Positions 1-17,748 of a stretch of DNA of 64,000 nt are shown here, one piece after another. This DNA comes from Halichondria panicea (lineage: Eukaryota > Porifera > Demospongiae > Suberitida > Halichondriidae), in NCBI RefSeq assembly GCF_963675165.1, contig NC_087379.1, forward strand, positions 6,844,839 to 6,908,838, given 5' to 3'. The first letter of the stretch is position 1. Each line of letters begins with the position of its first letter. The notes under the pieces were generated by a model, which had not been told where the DNA came from, did not search any database, and saw only the letters and a program-made list of their open reading frames with translations. Position numbers and translations under genes: made by a program.

Positions 1-1561
1 CTCTCCTTTACTGTGGGCACAGTAAGTTAGTAAATACCCAGGATTGCATCACGTGGTAACATGCAGGCTCCACCAACATTTAATGGCCAAAAACTGAGGG
101 CAACTTAAGTAAATGTAATTTACCTGAGGTCCTTGGAGCAGGTTATGCCAATGCCCAGTGGTACCTCAGAGTGCGGCCTCTGTGTGAAGAAGCACACTGC
201 CTCCTCCAGATAGAGGGAGTCCAGGGAGGGGGGAGGTGGCCCATTAGGGTTGACCTGTAGTTGGGGGAGGGAGGTGGGTTGTAACAGTGTTGAGACAAGT
301 TATAGAGCCGGTGGGCTGGGGGGGGACTGTACTTGCACACTGTATCGTGGCTGTATTTACGTACCTCAGAAAATGTGGGCCAGTAGTTTCTTGGTCGATG
401 CTTGCATCCAGTGCAGCTATACCTGAGACTCTAGATCAGAAAATAAAATCATGATAAAATTAATTAGTAACAAACCACCAACCTGTTCCACAGAGAAACG
501 CACTCCACCCTCCCATTTGTTCTTCTCTTGGGCGTAGTCTGTAAGATCCTCGAGATTTTGCAGAGCAATTTCAGCAGTTCCCTCAAACAAGAGAGCTGCA
601 AGAATGAATAACACTCATACATACAGTGGAATCTACAGGCACTTGTAATCTAGTTCAACAAACACAACAAAACACTGAAGGAAGAATTTATATTTTGTTG
701 TACACTACTGCTAGAGGGCAAATGGGAGAATGATTTTCTGGTCAATTAAAAGTACCTTGAAGTTGTATCAAAACACTAGATACAGTGTACGCTGGAGACC
801 ACATTTGGTATCTTTGTGAGGTATTTTGTGCAATTCCATCCTCATGGTTTAAGATATCCAGATTAACCCTGTTATTTGAGCTCACACATGGATGTCCAAT
901 TCTGCTGAGCATTGTCACTTCTGGTGGGTCCCTAGGGTGTTGAAATATAAACAGGTTGATTGTTGTGAACAAAATTAATATAGCATGAGAAGAATCTGAG
1001 TGAATTGCGTAGGATAATTGCATAGTGAGCTGGCCCTATCTGATTGGCTAGAAGTGTTTACACACTGATATACCTGCCCATATGGCATCAGTTGTACCTT
1101 GGATAATTGTTTACAAAAGAAATTGAAAAGTGAAAAATTCCTCCCTCATATGGTGTACCCTCAGGTCCTTTTATGTTGCCATGCCACTCAGCAAAGTTGT
1201 GTTGGAGTGGGGACACACACACATGGGGCAGGGAGCTGTGTGATAAAACACAGTACATTACCATTACATACAAATCTTAATTAGAGACACTAGCTCACAT
1301 GTCTTTGATTTGAAGGTACTCTTTGAACAGACGCTGTAAAAAGTAATTAGACTACAATTTACTTAAATATGCATGAACCTTTGTTAGGCTAGATTCTTTG
1401 GTGAGATCGACTCTTGCAAGTGTTGCTGATGAGATATCGGAGAGATCAGACACATCTGATTCAGCATATTCTAGCAACTTCTTTGTGGAGATACTGGACG
1501 CACCCCATGTGTTGGCATACCTGCCATGCCCCCCTCGTCCTTGTCCACGTCCTCCGCTCAT
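1..1561 (-). CDS. E2-like (UBC-fold) protein with altered catalytic site, 3' end beyond window
   Basis: Exons on the minus strand: 1379-1561, 1299-1333, 1098-1235, 756-931, 483-595, 365-430, 124-254 and 1-10 (partial). All junctions are GT-AG and the phases agree. A Gly/Arg-rich N-terminus starting MSGGRGQGRGG is followed by a UBC fold: KGPEGTPYEGGIF, then YPRDPPEV, then WSPAYTVSSVL. These are typical ubiquitin-conjugating enzyme landmarks. The region where E2s normally read HPN...(I/V)CLDIL reads HPCVSSNNRVNLDIL here, so the catalytic Cys position is Asn and the HPN Asn is Cys. The protein continues past the usual UBC length into a Cys-rich stretch (CTGCKHRPRNYWPTF) and further exons. It may be a catalytically dead UEV-like adaptor or a variant enzyme; the exact E2 family is not recognised. 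It is head-to-head with the CIDE-N gene at 1935. Confidence 0.8.
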
Positions 1562-1934
1562 TCTCCCAGAGCTATAATTGGTGATTTTCCAAGTGGGTGT
1601 GCTGTGAGGTGGACCCTAATAAATAGAGAACCATAATTATGTTTTTCACGTTTATAGAGCTATTGATTAACAGAGCTCAGTATATACGCACACAATTATA
1701 GCAATGGATACACTATGGCAGCAATGCAAGTAGCTAAACCTTGCTCGGAGTCAACCACCTTTTTATCCTGAGGCTTGGGGTCCCATCAGAGTTGTCCATG
1801 TGTACGGGTATATATACGTCAATTGATTCTACACTTCCTGTACCCACCCATTAATGGACTGCATTTATAAAACCCACAGACTTGTTTGTTGTCTAGCTAG
1901 CTACGTCTACATGTAGTAGGTCCTGCAAGCAGAA
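1562..1934. promoter_or_regulatory. Shared 5' region of two divergent genes
   Basis: A 373-bp gap separates the start codons of the divergently oriented E2-like gene and CIDE-N gene. No further ORF is evident, so both promoters or 5'UTRs must lie here. A bidirectional promoter is inferred from geometry; no core element is proved. Confidence 0.5.
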
Positions 1935-4900
1935 ATGCCAGGTTATAAGATTACATTGGAGTCGAGCCAAAATGACAAGTTGCAGGTTGGAGTATGTGCA
2001 GAGAGCCTCACACATTTGAAGAAGCAAGTGCAGGAAAAGTTTAACTTACCACAAGGACCTCTCAATATTTTCTTGGAAGATGGCACTCTGGTTTGTGATG
2101 AGGAATACTTCAAGGTGCTCGAGCCGCAGACCAAGTTCAGAGTCAGGCCACCAGGTAACTGTACTTAGTAAACACTGCACTGCATAACTGGCCTAATGCA
2201 GTGTACTTGCAACTATACATCTATTGCATTTTGCCATTGTTTTGCATGTACTGTATAAAATAATTATTATTCCCATTGTGTATAGGCTCTCCTTCAGTGC
2301 TTGGAAAGAGGCAACACAACTCTCGCAGTGAAATGTCCCCTCCTACTCCCAAGCGTACGCATGCTGTCCGCCCCCCTGAGCCTGAAATGTTGCCTCCCCC
2401 AGTAGCTCACCCAAACACTATCCAATATCAATACTACCACCACCGAGTACCAATGAACCATTCCAGCCATTTTCAACCAATTCAGACGCACCCAGCTCTT
2501 TTCTATCCTACTCTACACCATCCTAGACCTCCTCCACAATACACTTCACCACCATCTATGAGCCCGGGCCATTTTCTGCAAGGTCCAAACATGGCACACA
2601 ATCCAAATTATTTTCCTCCGAACATGACCATTCCCCCAAATCATCCAGAACAGATGTTTCAACCTCAACCACATGTCAACTGCCACAATCCTTATGCAAT
2701 GAGACTTGTGCCCAATCATCCACCACATCCACCACTTGAACGAGTGAGGCTTCCTCCTCCCCTAGTAAGAGTACCACCAGACACAGAGCAAAGAATCGTT
2801 TCTCAACCAAATTCACCTGCCGTTAGCTTAGTTGGGCGTGGCCCGACCCGTCCAGCTACCATTAGCTCGCAACAACCTGAAGTTCAAGCAAATGTCGTGG
2901 GTTGTTGTCCTTCATCCTTGTCCACGAGGAAAGAACCAGAAATTCAAGCAAATGTCGTGGGTTGTCGTCCTTCGTCTTTGTCCATGAGGAAAGAACCAGA
3001 AGTTCAAGCAAATGCATCGATTAATTCATCCTCTGACCACGCCTCCTCCACGAAGATGGATGAAACAGGAAATGAAATTGAATTATTCGTGCAATACCTC
3101 AAAGATGGAAAAATGCCGTTCATTCGTAAAGAATCTGTTGACGAGGGATACTCGAGTCCCTGTGCCACTGCAATTCCCTCCCCATTAACTACAACTGCAC
3201 CTGTGACTCTTCTCAGTGAAGCCGTAAGTTTGTCCAGTTTTGTCTGGAATTCTCTAACTCACACTCTCTCGTTTGTTTGCAGGTTCTACCCATTGCTGCT
3301 GTTTCAAGGACCTCGGAAGCTTTGCAGTCTGAAAGCTCTGAAGCAAGACTCACTAAAGCATTAAGTTTTTCTCGGCTCACTCATATTCTAGCTAACCAAC
3401 CTAAACCGGTAAGCATTCTGATCAATATTTTTTAGTCTTTCAGGAGACTGTGTGATCATTATTTTTGTTGCAGCTCTCTGACATACTCAAGGCTGACTTA
3501 ATAATGGACAACAAAGAACCTGGTAATGAATCACATTAATTAATTAATTATTGGACTTTAACTGCTAATAATTACACATAGGTGTTGAAAAGTCCTGTCC
3601 AGGAATTGTTAATATTCTCACGTCTACACTGGAGGATCAGACAGCACCTACGAAAGCAACTGATGAAGAAAAGTACCAAACCAAATCTTTAGCAACAGTA
3701 ACAACAGTTGTTGCTGATGGCCTACCCATACAAATTCGGGAGGAACCTCCAATCGATGATGAGCCACTATCACTCTGTGTAAACATTCCCATTGGTCTAA
3801 GGAATGGGAGGATTTATGTGAAACCTCGACCATCATTCTCACCACCATTATGTCCTCCACCACTTTCTCCACCACCATCACCTTCTCCACCATCACCTGT
3901 GAACTTGATCATTATTATTGACAGTGACTCTGAGCACGAGAGTATTGAAGCCGAACAACTACCTGAGAGTGTCGAGGCCGAACGACCACCTGATCCCGAG
4001 AGTGTCGAGGCCAAACAACCACCTGAGCCCGAGAGCGTTGAGGCCGAACGACCACCTGAGCCTGAGAGTGTTGAGGCCGAACGACCACCTGAGCCCGAGA
4101 GTGCTGAGGCCGAACAACCACCTGAGCCCGAGAGCGTTGAGGCCGAACGACCACCTGAGCCTGAGAGTGTTGAGGCCGAACGACCACCTGAGCCCGAGAG
4201 TGCTGAGGCCGAACAACCACCTGAGAGTGCTGAGAGCAAACAACCACCTGAGAGTGCTGAGAGCAAACAACCACCTGAGAGTGCTGAGCCAACTGAGCCA
4301 GAGATTTTTGACTGTGCTTGTGAGGAGATCACACACACCAGTCTTTCTCGGTGCACAGAAGATCATCTATACAAAGTTTTAGCCACCCTGTACTCAATAG
4401 CCCAGGGAAATACTCGTCTAGTACAAACCCAGCCTGAGATCGAGACAATAGTGTCTGAGAATTTGTTGATAACAGAGTCTAAGCCATCTGTGGTGGAGTG
4501 TGTGAATGTACTGGCAAGCTCTGATGATCATGATTCTGAATATGTTGGTTTAAACTTGGATGATGTACAAAACATGCTACAGGACACAGACTTTGCAGAC
4601 AAAGATAAGGAGAGTTGTAGTGGAGATCAGTTGGTTTTGGATGTTGGCCAAGAGATATCAATCAAGATTGGACCTGATCGAATTGAGGAATCAGGAGGTT
4701 TGACAAAACTACTACTGAAATCACTGGAACGACCCCAGACTGTGACAGTGCACTCGTCGCCAATTAGTAAGGTTGGTAACGTAACATACCTAGTTAGTGG
4801 GTTTATTAAATTATTTGTCATGTGCAGACTATTGACTCACTCTTGGTACATGCAGACTCACTGTGTGAGGATGATGTTGGTCTCATCAGACAGTTCTTGA

Positions 4901-5097
4901 AAGGTAAGTGAAAAAAACATGCACGCTCATGTCTGGAAATTCATGATAGTTATTATTGTTCTCCTATATACGCAGGTACTCCCATGGATCCAAGATTGAA
5001 AGTCAAAACTTTTCCGATCAGTGTATTAAATGATGGACATACTTTATTTATTCGTCTTAACTTTGCTTCTGGTGAATGGCAAGGCTATGTTGTATGA
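1935..5097 (+). CDS. CIDE-N domain protein with acidic Pro-Glu repeats
   Basis: Seven exons (1935-2154, 2286-3223, 3283-3408, 3474-3522, 3582-4771, 4828-4903, 4976-5097) give about 906 aa with consistent phases. Residues ~1-75 look like a CIDE-N/CAD domain, the protein-interaction module of DFF40/DFF45 and CIDE proteins: the LKKQVQEKF helix, then LEDGTLVCDEEYF and a final KFRVRPP strand. No nuclease or lipid-droplet CIDE-C region is visible. The remainder is low-complexity: a Pro/His-rich segment with a KR-rich nuclear-localisation-like patch (LGKRQHNSRSEM, PTPKRTHA), a three-copy EVQANVVGC-type repeat, and at ~3955-4290 a run of ~11-residue units of the type PPEPESVEAER. A role in DFF-type apoptosis signalling is only inferred from the domain. 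The C-terminus (GEWQGYVV) is not recognised. It converges on the first sedolisin gene. Confidence 0.8.
3955..4290 (+). repeat. In-frame coding minisatellite (~33-bp units)
   Basis: Tandem units of about 33 bp, with shorter variants at the 3' end, encode PPEPESVEAER-like peptides inside exon 5 of the CIDE-N gene. Unit lengths are multiples of three, so copy-number change would keep the frame. Variation between units (V/A and R/Q/K swaps) alternates in a higher-order pattern, which points to duplication of blocks larger than one unit. Confidence 0.85.
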
Positions 5098-5385
5098 TGC
5101 GATTCAATCTATTTTGTGTTATTAATCGTTATTTTCTTGGTATCTCCCCAACCAACTTTTATTCAACCATACAATAATATACATGCTGTGCAATTTGATT
5201 TGAATACATGCAGTTGTGCCTATTCTGATGGTTCCCTGTGACAGTAAATAAACTAATGAGCATAATTCAAACAAACATACAAAATTAATATATAAATACA
5301 CATCAGTAAAAAAGTTATTATGGCAATACAATGTCATTTTCAGCAAATTAAGTTATTAATCATGCTTCAACAGCAGCAGCCAATC

Positions 5386-6966
5386 TTAAACAAGTCCTTT
5401 CAATAGCCCAAAATTGGGGCTTCCCCATCCAGAAGCTGGGTCCCAACCTTTGACAGCCTCAAATCCCCTGCACACGCCGTTGCCGTTGTTACCGTTGACA
5501 ATATCAAAAAATCCATTTCCTTTGAGAGTCATGTACAGTAACGGGTTGAGGAAACCGAGTGTTTTTTGTCCTTTGTTGAGTCGAACATCGTTAAGAATCG
5601 AGATAATCCCAGCCACAGTGGGAGCTGCACAGCTAGTACCACCAACTGGTATCGCCTGCCCGTACTCAATTACCTCAAAGTTGACTGCAAATGCACTAAC
5701 ATCGGGATATGCGCGTCCGCTGACATTAAAATGTGATACAGAAGGTCCCTTTCCACTGTCCAAATAAGCTTTAACTGCATCTTTTTGATAGTCTGGCATT
5801 CCGAAATAGTTTGAGAATCCACCTCCACCAGATGACCATACTGTATCAAGACTGATCGTTCCTCCGACCGCAGTGATGTACGGACTACTAGTGGGCCAGT
5901 TAGGGGTGAACATTTGAGCACCATTACATTCAACTCCACTGTCACCAGTAGCTAATAAAACCGTGCGACCGGATATTCCAAACTTCATGAATTCAGCGTC
6001 CACTCGGGTTAGATAATCAGTGGCAATGGAGGATTCGTCATCTCCATAACTTGCTGAATGGACCCAGGGGGAGCTAGTAGTGTTGACTTGACTGACAATC
6101 CAGGAAAGAAAATCTTCTTGCTTATTGTTGGAATAGGTGGAAACTGAAATAAACCAAGTGTCAACGTTTCTACCAGTAGCACTGATGTACTGCACATCGA
6201 GGTTGGCCTCAATGCCTGGGTTTGTAGGCCTGTCTTTTCCAACAATCTTTGCAATTGGTTTTGCAGGAATATCAAATCTCTTCTGAAATGTCTGCAAATC
6301 GGAAGCATCGAAATACTGTTTTAGGAATGCTGCAATAGCTTGTGAATTATTAGCGTTAGAAGAGGTATAGCCTGAAATATTGTAGTCCTTGTCAATGGAT
6401 TTAGGTGTCACGCTAACGCCAGTTTTCGGTGCACCTTGTTGTGGTTTACGTTCTTTGTAATTAGTTCCCGATTCCAGTAAGGTTAGTCCTGATAGAAAAT
6501 CAACATGCTCTTTCAGAGAGACTGGAACAACGTGGTGGAAAGAAGTTACAATCTTTGATCCATCAGTCGTGCTTTCAAATTCGAGCAATTGAGTATTAAA
6601 ATATTGCTCAACATTTTCAAAAGGAACCAAGGCGACAACGAAATCTCGTCCGATAGTAAAATCAATTTTGCTTGCTCCCATCGACTCCAAAGCTTCAGTG
6701 ACGACTTTCACAGATTCTGGTTCTCCATACACGTACTGAGCAATCTCGTCAAAGTTCATGTAGTCAGTGTAGTGTGGAGAGTCTGGGTAGGACACAGCTT
6801 TGAGTTTGTCTTTGAGCCAGTCCGGGTTGTGCTGCTTGATTGCAAAGGTGAGCTTCACCTCATGGCCTGGAGATGGTTTTCCAGTTATAGTCCATTCATC
6901 TGGTCCGGCGTGAATGCAGCAGGCGAGGCTACAGAGGAGCAGCGCATACAACACTGTAGTCTTCAT
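5386..6966 (-). CDS. TPP1: Sedolisin / tripeptidyl-peptidase I-like protease, copy 1
   Basis: Intronless, about 526 aa. The start at 6966 was chosen because it opens a clean signal peptide (MKTTVLYALLLCSLACCIHA); an upstream in-frame ATG would bury it. A Pro-kumamolisin prodomain (~residues 22-200) precedes the S53 catalytic domain. Catalytic Glu and Asp lie in GIEANLDVQYISATG, the oxyanion Asp in SGDSGVEC and the Ser in GGTSCAAPTVAG. The C-terminal GWDPASGWGSPNFG fits the family's calcium-binding site. Sedolisins cleave peptides at acidic pH, in lysosomes for animal TPP1. All catalytic residues are present. It is first of three same-strand tandem paralogues and may act in phagocytic digestion (inference). 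Confidence 0.92.
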   Translation of the reverse strand: MKTTVLYALLLCSLACCIHAGPDEWTITGKPSPGHEVKLTFAIKQHNPDWLKDKLKAVSYPDSPHYTDYMNFDEIAQYVYGEPESVKVVTEALESMGASKIDFTIGRDFVVALVPFENVEQYFNTQLLEFESTTDGSKIVTSFHHVVPVSLKEHVDFLSGLTLLESGTNYKERKPQQGAPKTGVSVTPKSIDKDYNISGYTSSNANNSQAIAAFLKQYFDASDLQTFQKRFDIPAKPIAKIVGKDRPTNPGIEANLDVQYISATGRNVDTWFISVSTYSNNKQEDFLSWIVSQVNTTSSPWVHSASYGDDESSIATDYLTRVDAEFMKFGISGRTVLLATGDSGVECNGAQMFTPNWPTSSPYITAVGGTISLDTVWSSGGGGFSNYFGMPDYQKDAVKAYLDSGKGPSVSHFNVSGRAYPDVSAFAVNFEVIEYGQAIPVGGTSCAAPTVAGIISILNDVRLNKGQKTLGFLNPLLYMTLKGNGFFDIVNGNNGNGVCRGFEAVKGWDPASGWGSPNFGLLKGLV

Positions 6967-7238
6967 GGTTAGATGAGTATCAACTCTATTAAAATCTGTG
7001 GTGTTACTCTGGTGTGAAACCTTCTGATCATTATCACATGATGGAATCAGAACCCCACAACACACGAGCTCTTGCTATGAATATCTGCATGTGTGAGTGG
7101 GGGAGGGGCTGCTCAATCAAAACACCTCATTCATTACTATGTTATGCAGACATCATGCAGGGGGTGTACACAAACATAAAATTATGTATGGATAAAAACA
7201 CTCATGAAGCATTTGAACAATAGCTGAGTGTACAAACA

Positions 7239-8798
7239 CTAAATGAGACTTTTTAGCAGTCCAAAGTTAGGGCTTCCCCAGCCAGACGCAGGGTCCCATC
7301 CTTTGATGGCTTTGAATCCTCCACACTCTCCACCATCACCATTAGCCCCTTTGGTAACATCATAGAACCCGTTGCCTTTGAGCGAGTACAATAGAGGGTT
7401 GAGAAAGCCGAGAGTCTTTTGTCCGTTGTTGATTCGAATATCATTCAGAATTGATATTATTCCGGCTACTGCAGGAGTGGAGAGACTCGTACCATCAACA
7501 GACAGATCTTTGCCATTTAGTATGTATTCATAGTTAGTTGCAAAGGCACTGATATCAGGGTAAGCACGTCCACTTGCATTGAAGAGAGAGTGCGAAGGTG
7601 TCTGTCCACTTTTCAAATATGCATCAACCACTTCTTTCTGCCAGTCGGGCATTGAGAACACATTAGAGAAACCACCCCCTCCTTCAGCCCATACAGTATC
7701 CATGCTGATTGTTCCTCCCACTGATGTGACGTGAGGACTACTTCCTGGCCACTCCGGATTAAATATTCCATTCAAACATTGAGCTCCTCCATCCCCTGAA
7801 GCAAATAGCACCGTGCGACCAGATATTCCAAATTTCATGAACTCATTATCCACTCTAGTCAAATAGTCACTCTCTGTTTTGCGTTCCTCAGAACCGTAGC
7901 TCACAGAATGCACCCAAGGAGAGTTTGTTGTGTTCACCTGTGCTACAATCCATGATAGGAACAGACCACTACTATCGATGGAAATAAACCATGTGTCAAC
8001 ATTTCTACCTGTAGCACTGATGTACTCAACGTCAGACGTAGCTTCAGAACCAGGTTGGCTTGGTGTGTTACGTCCGACAATTTTTGTGATCGGCTTCGAG
8101 GGTAGATTAAATTTCTTTTGAAACATTTGCAAATCTGAAGGATCAAAATACTGTCCTATAAATGCCGCCACAGCTTGAGAATTTTGAGGACTCGTAGAAG
8201 TATAGCCAGATATGTTGTATTGTTTGTCAATGTATGCAGGAGTTACATGAATCTTCGAATTTTGAGGAGAACTTCTGAGCTTGACTTTCTCACATTTTTT
8301 CCCTGGGAGTTCAAATCCAGACAAAAAATCAATGTGTTTCTTCATAGACATTGGAATGTTGTATGTCGGAGATGCAACGACCATCATTCCATCACACCCT
8401 CTGTTCACAAACTTGTAAAAATTTGCATTGAAGTATTCTTCAGCTGCTTTGACAGGAACCCAGGCGACAACGAAATCTCGTCCGATAGTAAAGTCTATTT
8501 CGTTTGCTCCCATCGACTCCAAAGCTTCAGTGACGACTTTCACAGATTCTGGTTCTCCATACACGTACTGAGCAATTTCACCGAAGTTCATGTAGTCAGT
8601 GTAGTGTGGAGAGTCTGGGTAGGACACAGCTTTGAGTTTGTCCTTGAGCCAGTCCGGGTTGTGCTGCTTGATTGCAAAGGTGAGCTTCACCTCATGGCCT
8701 GGAGATGGCTTTTCAGTTATAGTCCATTCATCTAGCCTGGCGTGAATGCAGCAGGTGAGGCTGCAGAGGAGCAGTGCACACAACATTGTAGTCTTCAT
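7239..8798 (-). CDS. TPP1: Sedolisin / tripeptidyl-peptidase I-like protease, copy 2
   Basis: Intronless, 519 aa, with signal peptide MKTTMLCALLLCSLTCCIHA very like copy 1. Glu/Asp in GSEATSDVEYISATG, Asp in SGDGGAQC and Ser in DGTSLSTPAVAG are retained. The usual SCAAP after the nucleophile region is SLSTP here, so this is the most divergent active-site neighbourhood of the three. The prodomain is almost identical to copies 1 and 3, while the mature domain differs at many positions. It lies 272 bp downstream of copy 1's start codon. Confidence 0.92.
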   Translation of the reverse strand: MKTTMLCALLLCSLTCCIHARLDEWTITEKPSPGHEVKLTFAIKQHNPDWLKDKLKAVSYPDSPHYTDYMNFGEIAQYVYGEPESVKVVTEALESMGANEIDFTIGRDFVVAWVPVKAAEEYFNANFYKFVNRGCDGMMVVASPTYNIPMSMKKHIDFLSGFELPGKKCEKVKLRSSPQNSKIHVTPAYIDKQYNISGYTSTSPQNSQAVAAFIGQYFDPSDLQMFQKKFNLPSKPITKIVGRNTPSQPGSEATSDVEYISATGRNVDTWFISIDSSGLFLSWIVAQVNTTNSPWVHSVSYGSEERKTESDYLTRVDNEFMKFGISGRTVLFASGDGGAQCLNGIFNPEWPGSSPHVTSVGGTISMDTVWAEGGGGFSNVFSMPDWQKEVVDAYLKSGQTPSHSLFNASGRAYPDISAFATNYEYILNGKDLSVDGTSLSTPAVAGIISILNDIRINNGQKTLGFLNPLLYSLKGNGFYDVTKGANGDGGECGGFKAIKGWDPASGWGSPNFGLLKSLI

Positions 8799-9031
8799 GG
8801 CTAGCTAGCTGTATATATTATGTCAAGTGTACTATACTACTGCATGCAGGGGGGAGGGGCTGCCTCTAGATCGATCGCCTTGCTGCTGCAGTTCATTCAC
8901 CAGCCGCCCTCTAACAGAAAATGTTCCTAATAAAAATTAGCTACTTGTTGAAAATACAAAGAGATCATGTAAACAAAATAATGCATGTATTACTATTCAT
9001 GTAGAAGTTATAACTATACAACCTCAATACA

Positions 9032-10630
9032 CTACACAAGGTCCTTTAGCAGTCCAAAGTTTGGGTTCCCCCATCCAGAGGCAGGGTCCCATCCCGAAAC
9101 AGCGTTAAATCCCTTACAGCCAAAGCCTCCATTAGAACCATCCGTCACATCAAAGAAGCCTTTGCCTTGGAGTTGCATGTACAGCAGAGGATTCAGAAAA
9201 CCAAGTGTCTTCATTCCTTTGTTTAGTAGAACGTCATTCAGACTAGCCACAATGCCAGCAAATGTGGGAGCAGCACAACTTGTACCAGACACAGGTGCTG
9301 GAATACCATCATCGATAATGATAAAGTCCGTTGAAAACGCACTAACATCAGGATAAGCACGTCCAGACGTGTTAAAAAGATCTTTATTAGGGACATCATT
9401 GCCTTTTAGGTAAGCTTCAACTACAGCTTTCTGATACTCAGGCATTGGGAAGACATTCGAGAAACCACCACCCCCTTCGGACCATACGGAAGTAAGGCTC
9501 GTTGTACCCCCCACAGCGGTTATATAGGGACTACTTGTTGGCCATTCGGGAGTATATTTGCCACCAGTACCACAATCTGCACCGCTGTCGCCAGAAGCAA
9601 ATAAAACGGTTCGTCCGGAAATTCCAAATTTCATGAATTCATTATCCACTCGATTTGCATAGTCCACATCGATTGAGTTCTCCTCATCACCATAGCTTGC
9701 AGAATGAACCCAGGGAGAGTCAGTAGTGTTCACTTGTGCTGTGATCCATGAGAGGAAATCTTCTTGCTTTCCATTGTAGGTGGAGATCGAAATAAACCAG
9801 GTGTCCACGTTACGTCCTGTGGCAGAGATGTACTGTACATCGAGGTTGGCTTCAGCTCCAGGATCGTCGTCAACGTTCTTCCCAACAACTTTTGCAATCG
9901 CTTTCACCGGAAGTTTGTAGAGTTCCTGAAACTTCTTCAAATCAGTTGGATCGAAATATTGCTTTAGGAAAGCAGCCACAGCCTGCGAATTGTTTTTGTT
10001 TGTAGATACATAGTCGGATGTGTTGTACTTCTCAGCAATGATCTTAGGAGTTACGATAATTAATTTATCACCGCCGACTGGTTTCTTTTCAACGGGCTTG
10101 GACGGATAACCTGGGAAGATAATGAAACCCGACACAAAGTCAATGTGTTTCTTTAAACTCAAAGGTACAGTGTAGTACAGTGATGATACGATATTCAATC
10201 CAGATATTTCATTATGTTTGAACTCCAGGAAATTTGCTTGAAAGAACTTCTCGGCAGCTTCAAAAGGAACCCAGGCGACAACGAAATCTCGTCCGATAGT
10301 AAAGTCTATTTTGTTTGCTCCCATCGACTCCAAAGCTTCAGTGACGACTTTAACAGATTCTGGTTTTCCATACACGTACTGAGCAATCTCGTCAAAGTTC
10401 ATGTAGTCAGTGTAGTGTGGAGAGTCTGGGTAGGACACAGCTTTGAGTTTGTCCTTGAGCCAGTCCGGGTTGTGCTGCTTGATTGCAAAGGTGAGCTTCA
10501 CCTCATGCCCTGGAGATGGCTTTCCAGTTATAGTCCATCCTTGAGCAGACCATTGTCCTTCTTTAGGTATGGCCACAGTGCTTACAGCAAGGCAGAGCAA
10601 GCAGAAGCTAGAGACCAAAACAACTCCCAT
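9032..10630 (-). CDS. TPP1: Sedolisin / tripeptidyl-peptidase I-like protease, copy 3
   Basis: Intronless, 532 aa. Its signal peptide (MGVVLVSSFCLLCLAVSTVA) and the next ~12 residues are unrelated to copies 1 and 2; similarity begins abruptly at GWTITGKPSPGHEV. Catalytic residues are intact: GAEANLDVQYISATG, SGDSGADCG and SGTSCAAPTFAG, with the C-terminal GWDPASGWGNPNFG. The abrupt start of similarity suggests that the 5' end was replaced, or that the prodomain was overwritten by gene conversion. Its start codon is 218 bp from the stop of CDK11 on the same strand. Confidence 0.92.
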   Translation of the reverse strand: MGVVLVSSFCLLCLAVSTVAIPKEGQWSAQGWTITGKPSPGHEVKLTFAIKQHNPDWLKDKLKAVSYPDSPHYTDYMNFDEIAQYVYGKPESVKVVTEALESMGANKIDFTIGRDFVVAWVPFEAAEKFFQANFLEFKHNEISGLNIVSSLYYTVPLSLKKHIDFVSGFIIFPGYPSKPVEKKPVGGDKLIIVTPKIIAEKYNTSDYVSTNKNNSQAVAAFLKQYFDPTDLKKFQELYKLPVKAIAKVVGKNVDDDPGAEANLDVQYISATGRNVDTWFISISTYNGKQEDFLSWITAQVNTTDSPWVHSASYGDEENSIDVDYANRVDNEFMKFGISGRTVLFASGDSGADCGTGGKYTPEWPTSSPYITAVGGTTSLTSVWSEGGGGFSNVFPMPEYQKAVVEAYLKGNDVPNKDLFNTSGRAYPDVSAFSTDFIIIDDGIPAPVSGTSCAAPTFAGIVASLNDVLLNKGMKTLGFLNPLLYMQLQGKGFFDVTDGSNGGFGCKGFNAVSGWDPASGWGNPNFGLLKDLV

Positions 10631-10848
10631 GTTGTTTTAGTAAATTGTAGATCCTTTACAGAGTGCCAGTGCCAATTAATTAGTGGACATGTGACATGCA
10701 TGGTGGTTTTGACTAGCATCCCATTATTATTTGCATGGTAAGAATCACAGCAATTAAGGGTTTCAGTCTCATAATGTGATAAATTATTGCAATATTAAGA
10801 GAGAATGGAGTGATATAGAAACTAGCGTTAGATCTAGCTATATTAAGT

Positions 10849-17748
<6,900 letters not shown>

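Noticed and set aside
2276-3364. Single long frame including intron 2 of the CIDE-N gene
   Set aside because: A GTAAGT donor and a CAG acceptor inside it give a spliced frame that continues through five more exons, so the unspliced C-terminus is not used.
3814-4366. Minus-strand and shifted frames over the CIDE-N repeat
   Set aside because: Because the repeat unit is a multiple of 3 bp, several frames stay open; only the spliced plus frame joins the upstream and downstream exons in phase.
5386-10630. Bacterial origin of the sedolisins by horizontal transfer
   Set aside because: Lack of introns alone is weak evidence; signal peptides, the TPP1-like active site and AT/GC content like neighbouring genes fit an animal gene.
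5414-10741. Plus-strand frames opposite the sedolisin genes
   Set aside because: They are shadows of the minus-strand coding sequences; three of them are similar only because the prodomains are.
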